Source: VBDM01 sp041496705 (GTDB taxonomy: Bacteria > Pseudomonadota > Gammaproteobacteria > Burkholderiales > SG8-39). From it: DNA of 64,000 nucleotides. The stretch covers positions 1 through 64,000 of the forward strand of contig JBGQFD010000007.1 in the NCBI GenBank assembly GCA_041496705.1, read 5' to 3'. Position numbers and translations under genes: made by a program. Every line of letters starts with the position of its first letter. Positions within the stretch are counted from its first letter, which is position 1. Shown here in pieces: positions 37,018 to 45,291 of this stretch. The notes beneath the pieces are model-generated. The model did not search any database. It was not told the DNA's origin and was given only the letters and a program-made list of their open reading frames with translations.

Positions 37018-37193
37018 CCGATCCAGGCACCGGTTGAGCGGCCGCCGACTTGCGGAGGGGCGCAAGCTGCACGTCTTCGGCGCCGCCGAGGCGCGCCGAG
37101 CGTTCGGGCGCGGCAAGCAGTTGCAAAGCGGACGGTGTATCGTTCCGCTGCCGCTTTCGCGCCCACGAAACGGGATTCTGCAGGGGATGGTGC

Positions 37194-37691
37194 ATGTCCG
37201 GAAAGAGCCTTGCCGTGCTGTTCGTGTGCACGGGCAACATCTGTCGATCGCCGACCGCGGAGGCGATATTCCGCAAGATCGCCGCCGACGCCGGGTTGGG
37301 CCAAGCGATCCTCACGGACTCGGCAGGCACGCACGCCTATCACGTCGGCGAGCCGCCGGATTCGCGTGCGCTGGCCGCAGCAGCAAGGCGCGGCTATGAC
37401 ATGAGCGGGCTGCGCGCGAGGAAAGTCGAGCGCGCCGATTTCGACCGCTACGATCTGATTCTCGCCATGGATGGCGAGCACCGCGCGTTCCTGGAGGGCT
37501 TGCGGAGTCCTGGAGCCGAGGGGCAGGTCAGGCTGATGATGTCGTACGCGCGTCGTTTTTCCGAGAACGACGTGCCCGATCCCTATTACGGCGGACCTCA
37601 AGGGTTCGAGCGCGTGCTCGACATGCTCGAAGACGCCGCCGAGGGACTGCTGGAGACTCTCGGGAAGTCCTTCCCGCGGCGGAGCGCATAA
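37194..37691 (+). CDS. Low-molecular-weight protein-tyrosine phosphatase
   Basis: This 165-residue phosphatase has the P-loop VLFVCTGNICRSPTAEAIF (Cys, Arg) near residues 8-26 and the general-acid loop NDVPDPYYGG. Substrates in bacteria are often tyrosine kinases of polysaccharide export, none of which are nearby. ATG 37194 is preceded by AGGGG. The 176-bp gap before it shows no clear gene or promoter. Confidence 0.93.
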   Translation: MSGKSLAVLFVCTGNICRSPTAEAIFRKIAADAGLGQAILTDSAGTHAYHVGEPPDSRALAAAARRGYDMSGLRARKVERADFDRYDLILAMDGEHRAFLEGLRSPGAEGQVRLMMSYARRFSENDVPDPYYGGPQGFERVLDMLEDAAEGLLETLGKSFPRRSA

Positions 37692-37701
37692 GGCCGCGCG
37701 G

Positions 37702-37726
37702 CCGGCGGCAGTGCCTTCGCCGCCGG
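37702..37726. terminator. GC hairpin between convergent phosphatase and rne genes
   Basis: CCGGCGGC (37702-37709) pairs with GCCGCCGG (37719-37726) around a 9-nt loop. It lies between the two stop codons and could act in both directions, but no T-run is present on either side. Confidence 0.4.
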
Positions 37727-37732
37727 GCCACC

Positions 37733-40276
37733 CTAGGACGCGGCGTCTTCCTTGCGCGTGGTCTCGACCTGTGCCAGGGGAACGCCGAGGTCCGCTGGTG
37801 GGGGACGCCGGTCGCGCTTGGCTGGCACGAATGCCTGCTCTGGCACCGACTCCGTCACGACGTCGCCGCGTGTCCGGACCTGTTCGAGACCGCTTTCCCT
37901 GAGAACGCGCTCGATTTCCGCCGGATCCGCGCTGCGCTCCGCAGGCGGTAGATTCCGCACGAGTGCCGGCGGGGTGACGGGCTGCGCTTGCGTCGCCGGC
38001 AGCGGCTCGCGAACCGGCAACTCGGATACCGGTGGGTGGACCGGCTCGATCGCAGGCGCCGGCTGGATCTGCGGCGGTTCCGCTGCCACGGGTGGGTTTG
38101 GGCGGTGCTCGTTTGGGCGCTGCTCATCGGCACGCGGCGCCCCGGGAGCGTTTCCACGTCGCTCCCCGCGATCGCCCCGGTCGCGCCCGCGACGGCGGCG
38201 GCTGCGCTCGTTGTCGCCCTCGCTCTGCTCGGGTCCCCCTTGCGCAACAGGCGGGCGTCCCGGATTTTGCGGGCGACGCTGATCCGGGCGCTCACCGCGC
38301 GGCGGGCGCGGTTCACCTTGCGCGTGCTGCGGGCGCTCGTTGCGCTCGTGCCGCGGCCGTTCGCCACGGCCGGGGCGCTGATCCTGGCGGTTTTCGCCGC
38401 GAGACCGGAAGCGGTCGCGGTCGCCGCGATCGCGGCCAGGGCGTTGCTGCTGGGAATCGCGCCGGGGTGCTGCGGATGGAGCGGGTTGCTGGGCGGGCGC
38501 CGGGGCGGCAGCGTCGCGCTTCTTCAACCAGCCGAAGATCCTGCCGATGATTCCCGGGCGCGAGTCGGAAGGTCGAGTGTCGGCCGGGCGCGCAGGCGCA
38601 GGCGCAGGCGCAGGCGCTGGCTGTGCGGCCACGGGCGCCGGTTGCTCCGGGGTCACGCCCTGCACTGCTGCCTGCTGGCGCGTGGGGCGGGCGTCCTGGG
38701 TCGCGGGCCCCTTGCTCTCCTCCTCTTCCGGAACTGCGACGAGGTTGTAGCTCGCCGGCAGCACATCCGACTGGTTCAGATCGTCGTGGCGCAGCCGTTC
38801 CACCTTGTAGTTCGGCGTTTCCAGGTGAGTGTTGGGAATGAGCACGACGTTGACCTTCAGCCGTGCTTCGATTGAGTGGATGTCGGCTCGCTTTTCGTTG
38901 AGCAGGAACGTCGCCACATCGACGGGCACCTGGGCATGCACCGAGGCGCTATTCTCCTTCATCGCTTCTTCCTGGATGATTCGCAGGATGTGCAGGGCGG
39001 TGGATTCGGTGCCGCGGATGTGGCCGGTTCCGTTGCAGCGCGGGCAGGTGATGTTGCTGCCTTCGCCGAGCGAGGGACGCAGCCGCTGCCGCGACAACTC
39101 CATCAGGCCGAAGCGCGAGATCTTTCCCATCTGCACGCGCGCCCGGTCGAAGCGCAGCGCCTCGCGCAGGCGGGTCTCGACTTCACGCTGGTTGCGCTGG
39201 ATCTCCATGTCGATGAAATCGATGACGATGAGGCCGCCGAGGTCGCGCAGGCGCAGCTGGCGGGCGATTTCATCCGAGGCCTCGAGGTTGGTCTGGAAGG
39301 CCGTCTGTTCGATGTCGTGCCCCTTCGTAGCGCGCGCCGAGTTGACGTCGATCGACACCAGAGCCTCGGTGTGGTCGATTACGACAGCGCCCCCGGAAGG
39401 AAGCGACACCTGGCGGGAATAAGCCGTCTCGATCTGGTGCTCGATCTGGAAGCGCGAGAAGAGCGGCACGTCGTCGTGGTAGCGCTTCACGCGGCCGACG
39501 TTGTCGGGCATGACGTTGCTCATGAAGGCAACGGTCTGCTCGTAAATCGGATCGGTGTCGATGAGGATCTCGCCGATGTCGGGCTGGAAATAGTCCCGGA
39601 TCGCGCGTATGACCAGACTGCCCTCCTGGTAGATGAGGAAGGGTGCCGGGTTGAGGAGTTTGCCGTCGGAATCGCGCATCGGTTCGGTGGCTTCGACGAT
39701 CTTGCCCCACAGCTTGAGCAGGTAGGTGAGGTCCCACTGCAGCTCCTCATAGGAGCGGCTGATGCCGGCGGTACGTCCGATGATGCTCATGCCGGCAGGC
39801 ACCTCGAGCCTGTCCATGATCTCGCGCAGCTCGTCGCGATCCTCGCCCTCGACCCGGCGCGATACGCCGCCGCCGCGCGGATTGTTGGGCATGAGGACCA
39901 GATAGCGTCCCGCGAGGCTGATGAAGGTGGTGAGGGCGGCGCCTTTGTTGCCGCGCTCGTCCTTTTCCACCTGCACGATGATTTCCTGTCCCTCGGAGAG
40001 TGCGTCCTGGATGCGCGCGCGGCCGACGTCGATGCCGGCCTTGAAATACTGGCGCGAGACTTCCTTGAAGGGAAGAAATCCGTGACGCTCGGTGCCGTAA
40101 TCGACGAACGCGGCTTCGAGGCTGGGCTCTACGCGGGTGATGACACCCTTGTAGATATTGCTCTTTCTCTGTTCCTTCGCGGCCGATTCAATGTCGAGGT
40201 CTACCAGCTTCTGTCCCTCGACAATCGCGACCCGAAGTTCTTCGGCCTGTGTCGCGTTGAAAAGCATGCGCTTCAT
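37733..40276 (-). CDS. rne: Ribonuclease E
   Basis: This 847-residue endoribonuclease starts mRNA decay and processes rRNA and tRNA precursors. The start MKRMLFNATQAEELRVAIVE is canonical; an in-frame Met at 40297 adds 7 residues outside the family. Next come the S1 domain, the 5' sensor and the DNase-like catalytic site with VSIDVNSARATKGHDIEQTA and GGLIVIDFIDM. The zinc-link motif is CPRCNGTGHIRGTES. The C-terminal third is Pro/Arg/Ala-rich and disordered, the scaffold for a degradosome. Within it, GIIGRIFGWLKKRD is an amphipathic helix like the membrane anchor of E. coli RNase E. It is divergent from rluC. Confidence 0.96.
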   Translation of the reverse strand: MKRMLFNATQAEELRVAIVEGQKLVDLDIESAAKEQRKSNIYKGVITRVEPSLEAAFVDYGTERHGFLPFKEVSRQYFKAGIDVGRARIQDALSEGQEIIVQVEKDERGNKGAALTTFISLAGRYLVLMPNNPRGGGVSRRVEGEDRDELREIMDRLEVPAGMSIIGRTAGISRSYEELQWDLTYLLKLWGKIVEATEPMRDSDGKLLNPAPFLIYQEGSLVIRAIRDYFQPDIGEILIDTDPIYEQTVAFMSNVMPDNVGRVKRYHDDVPLFSRFQIEHQIETAYSRQVSLPSGGAVVIDHTEALVSIDVNSARATKGHDIEQTAFQTNLEASDEIARQLRLRDLGGLIVIDFIDMEIQRNQREVETRLREALRFDRARVQMGKISRFGLMELSRQRLRPSLGEGSNITCPRCNGTGHIRGTESTALHILRIIQEEAMKENSASVHAQVPVDVATFLLNEKRADIHSIEARLKVNVVLIPNTHLETPNYKVERLRHDDLNQSDVLPASYNLVAVPEEEESKGPATQDARPTRQQAAVQGVTPEQPAPVAAQPAPAPAPAPARPADTRPSDSRPGIIGRIFGWLKKRDAAAPAPAQQPAPSAAPRRDSQQQRPGRDRGDRDRFRSRGENRQDQRPGRGERPRHERNERPQHAQGEPRPPRGERPDQRRPQNPGRPPVAQGGPEQSEGDNERSRRRRGRDRGDRGERRGNAPGAPRADEQRPNEHRPNPPVAAEPPQIQPAPAIEPVHPPVSELPVREPLPATQAQPVTPPALVRNLPPAERSADPAEIERVLRESGLEQVRTRGDVVTESVPEQAFVPAKRDRRPPPADLGVPLAQVETTRKEDAAS

Positions 40277-40642
40277 GTCGTATTCTCCCGCGCGCACGGG
40301 CAGGACAAACCACGAGCCTCTAGTTTGCAGGCTGGCTTCGCATCAACGATCCTGGGATCATGAGAACGCGGTGGTCTGGCTAGTCGGGGCGGCCCCTGCA
40401 GGGCGGGGGCCATCAAAGTCTGCCGATATGCTGTTGGCGCGCTGTTCAATTGCTATCATTGGTTGGATAACCAACCGCCTTTGCGGCTTCGGGCCCCCGC
40501 GCCGGCAATTCAGAACTATGCCTTCAAGCGACGGCGGTGCCGGGGACAGGGTAGCCAGTCTTGTCTGGGGGCGAAAAATTCGCACCGTCACATGTACAAG
40601 CAGCCGTCCCGCAACGGAAGCAGCGCGCAGATCATAAACAAA
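40277..40642. other. 366-bp divergent leader region of rne and rluC
   Basis: The gene-free stretch contains a compact hairpin GGTTGG-ATAA-CCAACC (40461-40476) and GC-rich self-complementary segments near 40386-40412. On the plus strand TATCAT at 40454-40459 may be a -10 box. RNase E messages in other proteobacteria have long leaders used for autoregulation; such a role here is inferred. I see no gene in it. Confidence 0.5.
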
Positions 40643-41569
40643 ATGAAGCATTTAAGCAACGTCTCGACAATCGAGATCGACACGGCCAGCGAGGGTCAGC
40701 GCGTGGACAACTTCCTGCTTCGCATTTGCAGGGGGGTGCCGCGCAGCCATATCTACCGAATCCTTCGCAGCGGGGAGGTCAGGGTCAACAGCCGGCGCGT
40801 GGACGCAACCTACCGGCTGCGCCCGGGCGACCGGGTCCGCGTTCCGCCGATGCGCCTCGCCGACCGCGCGGACAAACCCGCCCCGCGCCCGGTCGAGCTG
40901 CCGGTCGTGTTCGAGGATGAAGCCTTGCTGGTAGTCGACAAGCCTTCCGGGACCGCGGTGCACGGCGGCAGCGGCGTAAGCTACGGCGTGATAGAAAGTC
41001 TGCGTGCCGCCCGCCCGCAATCGAAATTTCTCGAGCTCGTGCATCGTCTGGACCGCGAGACCTCCGGATTGCTGGTGCTCGCCAAGAAACGTTCGGCGCT
41101 GACCTCGCTGCACGCGTCCCTGCGCGAGGGCAGGGTGCGCAAGCGCTACCTGGCCCTGGTGAAGGGCGGGTGGCGCGACGGCGAGCGCCGGGTAGACCTG
41201 CCGCTCAAGAAATACCTCACAAAATCCGGGGAGCGGCGCGTGAGCGTGGATCGCGAGGGTCGCCACGCGCAGACCGTGTTCCGGCGAGAGCGGGCGTTCC
41301 GCGATTGCACTCTGGTGTCGGCGCAACTGCTTACCGGGCGCACCCACCAGATTCGCGTGCATCTTGCACACCTCGGCTTTCCCGTTGCCGGCGACGACAA
41401 GTATGGCGACGCCGACCTGAACCGCGCACTGGCGACGCAGGGGCTGAAGCGCATGTTCCTGCATGCGGCGGAACTGGAATTCGAGCATCCGCTTTCGGGC
41501 AAGACGCTGAAGCTTGGCGCTCCGCTGCCCGCACTGCTCGCGCGTTTCCTCGAATCGTTACCCGTCTAA
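40643..41569 (+). CDS. rluC: 23S rRNA pseudouridine synthase RluC
   Basis: This 308-residue enzyme has an N-terminal S4 RNA-binding domain (RVDNFLLRICRGVPRSHIYR, IRSGEVRVN-like) and an RluA-type catalytic domain with Asp in ELVHRLDRETSGLLVLAKK. The C-terminal end has LLTGRTHQIRVHLAHLGFP and DDKYGD. RluC modifies 23S rRNA positions 955, 2504 and 2580 in E. coli. It occupies the usual place divergent from rne. ATG 40643 is chosen as the start since the family begins just before the S4 domain. Confidence 0.94.
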   Translation: MKHLSNVSTIEIDTASEGQRVDNFLLRICRGVPRSHIYRILRSGEVRVNSRRVDATYRLRPGDRVRVPPMRLADRADKPAPRPVELPVVFEDEALLVVDKPSGTAVHGGSGVSYGVIESLRAARPQSKFLELVHRLDRETSGLLVLAKKRSALTSLHASLREGRVRKRYLALVKGGWRDGERRVDLPLKKYLTKSGERRVSVDREGRHAQTVFRRERAFRDCTLVSAQLLTGRTHQIRVHLAHLGFPVAGDDKYGDADLNRALATQGLKRMFLHAAELEFEHPLSGKTLKLGAPLPALLARFLESLPV

Positions 41570-41588
41570 AGGAGGCCCGCGTTTCCCG

Positions 41589-42239
41589 ATGCGCTACGCG
41601 CTGCTGGTGTTCGACTGGGATGGCACCCTGATCGACTCGGCCGGGGCCATCGTTACCTGCATTCAGGCAGCCTGCCGCGACCTCGGGCTGCCGGTTCCGG
41701 ACCGGGACCGCGCCAGCCACGTCATCGGCCTTGGCCTGAACGACGCGCTCGCGCACGCCATCCCGGGAGTGCCCGAGTCTGAGTATCCCCGGGTGGCGGA
41801 GCGCTACCGGCGGCACTTTCGCGACCGAGATCCGGACATTGCGCTCTTTCCGGGAGCGAGAGACATGCTGGCGGAACTCGGAGGACGCGGGCATGTGCTC
41901 GCGATCGCTACGGGGAAAAGCCGCGCGGGCCTGGCGCGCGCGCTGGACAATACGGGGTTGCGGCCTTTCATCGCGGGTTCGCGGTGCGCAGACGAGTGCG
42001 CTTCGAAGCCGGCGCCTGACATGTTGCGCGAGTTGATGGACGAGTTTGGTGTCGCCAGTGAGAAGACGCTGATGATCGGGGACACAGTGCACGACCTGCA
42101 AATGGCGGAGCGCGCCGGTATCGGTGCGGTCGCGGTGAGCCACGGCGCGCACCCCAGGCGCGAGCTGCTGGCGCTCGAGCCGCTCGCGTGCCTTGCGAAC
42201 ATCCAGGAGCTTCGGCAGTGGCTGGCGCGAAACGCGTAG
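41589..42239 (+). CDS. HAD-superfamily hydrolase (phosphoglycolate phosphatase-like)
   Basis: This 216-residue HAD hydrolase has motif I LVFDWDGTLIDSAGAI, motif II LAIATGKSRAGLARAL, the Lys in SKPAPDMLRELM and motif IV TLMIGDTVHDLQMAERAG. It belongs to the group encoded after rluC and before a Rieske protein and sppA in betaproteobacteria. The substrate is not established. AAAGGAGG lies 13 bp before ATG 41589, a slightly long spacing. Confidence 0.9.
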   Translation: MRYALLVFDWDGTLIDSAGAIVTCIQAACRDLGLPVPDRDRASHVIGLGLNDALAHAIPGVPESEYPRVAERYRRHFRDRDPDIALFPGARDMLAELGGRGHVLAIATGKSRAGLARALDNTGLRPFIAGSRCADECASKPAPDMLRELMDEFGVASEKTLMIGDTVHDLQMAERAGIGAVAVSHGAHPRRELLALEPLACLANIQELRQWLARNA

Positions 42240-42580
42240 TCTGCGCGAGCTCGGATCTCGCGGAGTCCGGCGACGGCGTGCGCTTCGAGATCGAGGTCAA
42301 CGGCAAGCCGGAGCCGGCCTTTGCGGTGCGCTACCGGGGCCGGGTCTACGCTTACCAAAATCGCTGTGCGCACCTGCCGATGGAGCTCGACTGGAAGCCG
42401 GGAAAGTTCTTTGATGTCGAGGGTCTGCTTTTGGTATGCTCGACCCACGGCGCCGCGTACGCGCCCGACACCGGCCGCTGCCTGCGCGGGCCGTGCTTCG
42501 AGGAAGGGCTGGTGGCGATTCCCGTCGAAGAGCGGAATGGTCGCGTGACCGTAAAGGACAATCCAGATGGCCGAAGGTGA
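42218..42580 (+). CDS. Small Rieske [2Fe-2S] protein
   Basis: This 120-residue protein is one Rieske domain with Cys-x-His and Cys-x2-His ligands in NRCAHLPMELDW and LLVCSTHGAAYAPD, ferredoxin-like as in biphenyl dioxygenase ferredoxins. The start is probably GTG 42218, which gives MAGAKRVVCAS like its relatives and overlaps the HAD gene by 22 bp. A TTG at 42188 would add 10 unconserved residues. The partner reductase or oxygenase is unknown. The 3' end overlaps the protease gene by 14 bp. Confidence 0.85.
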   Translation: MAGAKRVVCASSDLAESGDGVRFEIEVNGKPEPAFAVRYRGRVYAYQNRCAHLPMELDWKPGKFFDVEGLLLVCSTHGAAYAPDTGRCLRGPCFEEGLVAIPVEERNGRVTVKDNPDGRR

Positions 42581-43505
42581 CTGGGAACACCAGATAATCG
42601 AGAAGCTCGCGCTGGCGGCATTGCGCGAGCAGCGCCGGGCGCGCCGCTGGGGAATCCTTTTCAAGCTGCTCGGCTTCGCCTACCTGACCGTGCTGCTCTT
42701 GCTGGCGCTCAATTGGCGCGGCGACGATCGCCTCACCGCCGGCAAACACACCGCGCTGGTCGACATCGTGGGCGTGATCGAACCCAAAGGCAATGCCAAC
42801 GCGGACCGGGTCACCGAGGCGCTGCAGCTCGCCTTCAAGGACAAGAATACCAAGGGCGTGATCTTGCGCGTCAACTCGCCGGGAGGAAGCCCGGTGCAGG
42901 CCGGGATCATCTATGACGAGATCCGCCGCCTGCGCGGGATCTATCCGAATACCCCGATGTACGCCGTGGTGGAGGACATCTGTGCCTCGGGCGGTTACTA
43001 CATCGCCGCGGCGGCCGACCGGATTTACGTGGACAAGGCGAGTATCGTCGGGTCGATCGGGGTGATCATGGATGGCTGGGGCTTCACGGGCACCATGGAA
43101 AAGCTCGGTGTGGAACGGCGGGTTCTCACCTCGGGGGAGAACAAGGCTTTTCTCGACCCGTTCTCGCCCGTCGATGAAAAGCAGAGGAAGCATGCCCAGT
43201 CGATGCTCGACGAGATCCACAAGCAGTTCATCGAGGTGGTGAGGAAAGGTCGAGGCAAGCGGCTGAAGGAAGGCCCGGAACTGTTCTCGGGCCTGCTGTG
43301 GACGGGTGCGAAAAGCGTGGAGCTCGGACTTTCGGACGGGTTCGGCAGCGTAGATTTCGTGGCCCGCGAAGTGGTCAAGGCCGAGGAAATCGTCGATTTC
43401 ACCCAAAAGGAGAATTTCGCCGAGCGTTTCGCCAAGCGCTTCGGTGCGGCGATGGCGAGCGCGCTCGTCAAAGAGGTCGAGCCCGGGCGCCTCGGCCTGC
43501 GCTGA
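42567..43505 (+). CDS. SppA-like S49 family signal-peptide peptidase
   Basis: This 312-residue protein has one N-terminal membrane anchor (about residues 28-48, WGILFKLLGFAYLTVLLLLA) and one S49 protease domain. The nucleophile Ser is in VEDICASGGYYIAAAADRIY and the Lys general base is in the following VDKASIVGSIGVIMDGW region. The short single-domain form works as a larger ring-shaped oligomer that cuts membrane-embedded signal peptides. Overlap with the Rieske gene suggests translational coupling. Confidence 0.92.
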   Translation: MAEGDWEHQIIEKLALAALREQRRARRWGILFKLLGFAYLTVLLLLALNWRGDDRLTAGKHTALVDIVGVIEPKGNANADRVTEALQLAFKDKNTKGVILRVNSPGGSPVQAGIIYDEIRRLRGIYPNTPMYAVVEDICASGGYYIAAAADRIYVDKASIVGSIGVIMDGWGFTGTMEKLGVERRVLTSGENKAFLDPFSPVDEKQRKHAQSMLDEIHKQFIEVVRKGRGKRLKEGPELFSGLLWTGAKSVELGLSDGFGSVDFVAREVVKAEEIVDFTQKENFAERFAKRFGAAMASALVKEVEPGRLGLR

Positions 43506-43530
43506 TTCCGCGCGGCGGCGCTGAGTTTCC

Positions 43531-44247
43531 CTAAGCGAGGAACAGGAATACCGTCGGACGCCCCTTGAGTTGCGGCAGCTGCCCCCGCCACTCGGCAATC
43601 TTCCTCGTGCGAATGGTCTCGGTCGGCAGCGTGAGGTCGCTCGCGAGGCACAGCGCCGTTCCCGGACTGAGGACCTCCAGCAGTGTCGCGAGGATGCGCT
43701 CGTTGCGGTACGGCGTCTCGATGAATATCTGCGATTGCCGCTCGCGCAGCGATTGCCGTTCGAGCGTCCTCAGCGTGGCGGCGAGCGGTCCGGGTTTTGC
43801 CGGCAGATATCCGTGAAAGGCGAAGCGCTGGCCGTCCAGGCCCGACGCGGCGAGCGCGAGCAGCAGCGAAGACGGCCCGCTCAGCGGGACCACCCGCAAG
43901 CCGTGGTCGTGCGCCCGCCGGACCAGGTTCGACCCGGGGTCCGCCACCGCGGGCAATCCGGCTTCCGAAAGCAGGCCGGCGTCGGTGCCTGCGAGCAGCG
44001 GGTCGAGCAGGGCTGGAATCTTGTTTTCCGGGGTGTTGTGATCGAGCCGCTCCACGCGGATGGCCTGCAGCGGCCGCTGTGGCGCGATGCGCTTCAGAAA
44101 GGCGCGCGCCGCTTTTGGATTCTCGGCGATGATGTAGTCGAGCGTGCGTGCGCGATGCAGCGCCGCTGCCGGAATCGTCGCTTCCGGTGGTGCGTCCCCC
44201 AGGGTATTGGGCAGCAGGTACAGAGTGCCGCGACCCTCAGAGGACAT
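43531..44247 (-). CDS. RsmI-like SAM-dependent methyltransferase paralogue
   Basis: This 238-residue protein belongs to the tetrapyrrole methylase fold family (COG0313). Features are GTLYLLPNTLGDAPPEATIP, DAGLLSEAGLPAVADPGSNL, VVPLSGPSSLLLALAASGL and IFIETPYRNERILATLLEVL. It differs from true RsmI, which starts LYVVATPIGNL and continues into a longer C-terminal part. It is therefore likely a paralogue with a separate, unknown target. It overlaps yceF by 11 bp on the same strand. Confidence 0.85.
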   Translation of the reverse strand: MSSEGRGTLYLLPNTLGDAPPEATIPAAALHRARTLDYIIAENPKAARAFLKRIAPQRPLQAIRVERLDHNTPENKIPALLDPLLAGTDAGLLSEAGLPAVADPGSNLVRRAHDHGLRVVPLSGPSSLLLALAASGLDGQRFAFHGYLPAKPGPLAATLRTLERQSLRERQSQIFIETPYRNERILATLLEVLSPGTALCLASDLTLPTETIRTRKIAEWRGQLPQLKGRPTVFLFLA

Positions 44248-44812
44248 CCAGACCCTCTTCGCGCAGCAGATCGACGAGCGCGATCAGCGGCAGCCCGATC
44301 AGCGCACTCGGGTCCTCGCCTTCGACGCGTTTCAGCAGAACGATGCCCAGGCCTTCCAGCTTTGCGCTGCCGGCGCAGTCGTAGGCCGGCTCGCGCTCCA
44401 GGTAGCGTTCAATGACGGCATCGCCGAGTTCCCTGAAGCTCACTCTGCATTCGACCACGCGGGTTCTGGCGACTGCGGTCGCGGCGTTGTGAAGGCAAAC
44501 CGCCGTGTGGAATACCGCATCCCTGCCGGAGAGGGCGCGCAGTTGACGCAGCGCATTGGCGCGATTGCCCGGCTTGTCCAGCACTTCATCGCCGCTCACC
44601 GCGACCTGGTCGCAGCCTACAATGAGCGCATCGCGAAAACGTGCGGCCACCGCCCCCGCTTTCTGTTCGGCCAGGCGCCGGGCCATTCCCTCGGGCGCTT
44701 CGCCGTGCAGGCGCTCTTCCCGCACGCCGGGATTTGCGACGACGAAAGGGATGCCCAGGCGCTCGAGCAGCGCCCGTCGATAAGGCGACGTGGAGGCAAG
44801 GACAAGCCGCAT
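44237..44812 (-). CDS. yceF: Maf/YceF-type nucleotide pyrophosphatase
   Basis: This 191-residue protein hydrolyses non-canonical nucleotides; the YceF subgroup prefers 7-methyl-GTP. It begins MRLVLASTSPYRRALLERLG, with the SPYR form of the Maf signature, and has the Asp of LIVGCDQVAVSGDEVLDKPG and the SFRELGDAVIERYL helix. YceF genes lie next to yceD-rpmF-plsX in E. coli, as here. The start at 44812 is chosen by the family N-terminus. Confidence 0.92.
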   Translation of the reverse strand: MRLVLASTSPYRRALLERLGIPFVVANPGVREERLHGEAPEGMARRLAEQKAGAVAARFRDALIVGCDQVAVSGDEVLDKPGNRANALRQLRALSGRDAVFHTAVCLHNAATAVARTRVVECRVSFRELGDAVIERYLEREPAYDCAGSAKLEGLGIVLLKRVEGEDPSALIGLPLIALVDLLREEGLDVL

Positions 44813-44823
44813 GCAGCGAAAGT

Positions 44824-45282
44824 CTAGGGGCTGCAGGCAGCCAAGACCAACTGTTCCTGTCGCGCCAGCGTTGCTTCGCGATCCGGACCGCTTGTCTCGG
44901 CGCTCTCTCCCGGCCCCCTGGCGTTGTTGGCCCGCCTCAGGCGTGCCAGCAGCTCGCGCTGCTGCCTGCAATTCTCGCGACGCCTGGCCGCTTCGGGCGG
45001 GGCCTTTTCCTGATCGGCGCGGCTGGCGGGACTTGCAGCCGGGTCAGGCGTCGCCTGCGTGCTCGGCCCTTCCGGGGCAGGCGTTGCCAGTCTGTTCGGC
45101 ACTTCGGTCGCCGTGCGCCCTTGCGGCGCTCGCTCGCCGTAGTGCGTGACGCCGTTCTCGTCGACCCATTTGTAGACTTGGGCCGACACCGGCAACACCG
45201 CCGCGGCGAACACGCAAAAGTGCAGTAACGCTCTGAACAACTTGGAATTTCTTTTGACAGCCCGGGGCAAACATAATATCAT
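44824..45282 (-). CDS. Secreted DUF4124 domain protein
   Basis: This 152-residue protein begins with a signal peptide (basic MILCLPRAVKRNSK, then LFRALLHFCVFAAAVLPVSA) and a DUF4124 motif, VYKWVDENGVTHYGERAP. A Pro/Ala-rich linker and a charged helix with two Cys (ENCRQQRELLARLRR and LVLAACSP) follow. DUF4124 proteins are common in the envelope of beta- and gammaproteobacteria and have no known function. The start at 45282 overlaps the -10 box of the divergent yceD promoter. Confidence 0.8.
   Translation of the reverse strand: MILCLPRAVKRNSKLFRALLHFCVFAAAVLPVSAQVYKWVDENGVTHYGERAPQGRTATEVPNRLATPAPEGPSTQATPDPAASPASRADQEKAPPEAARRRENCRQQRELLARLRRANNARGPGESAETSGPDREATLARQEQLVLAACSP
45254..45282 (+). 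promoter_or_regulatory. Strong sigma-70 promoter of yceD-rpmF-plsX
   Basis: A perfect TTGACA (45254-45259) and TATCAT (45277-45282) are 17 bp apart. Transcription should begin at about 45288-45290, only 2-4 nt before the yceD start codon at 45292, so the message is almost leaderless. Confidence 0.7.
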
Positions 45283-45291
45283 GCGCGCCTT

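Noticed and set aside
38032..40363. Long open frames on the plus strand opposite rne
   Set aside because: They are high-GC shadow frames rich in Arg, Gly and Ala. RNase E on the minus strand has clear family motifs throughout.
40298..40642. A longer RluC reading frame from 40463 and a longer RNase E frame from 40297
   Set aside because: The added residues do not resemble either family, and the canonical N-termini start at 40643 and 40276.
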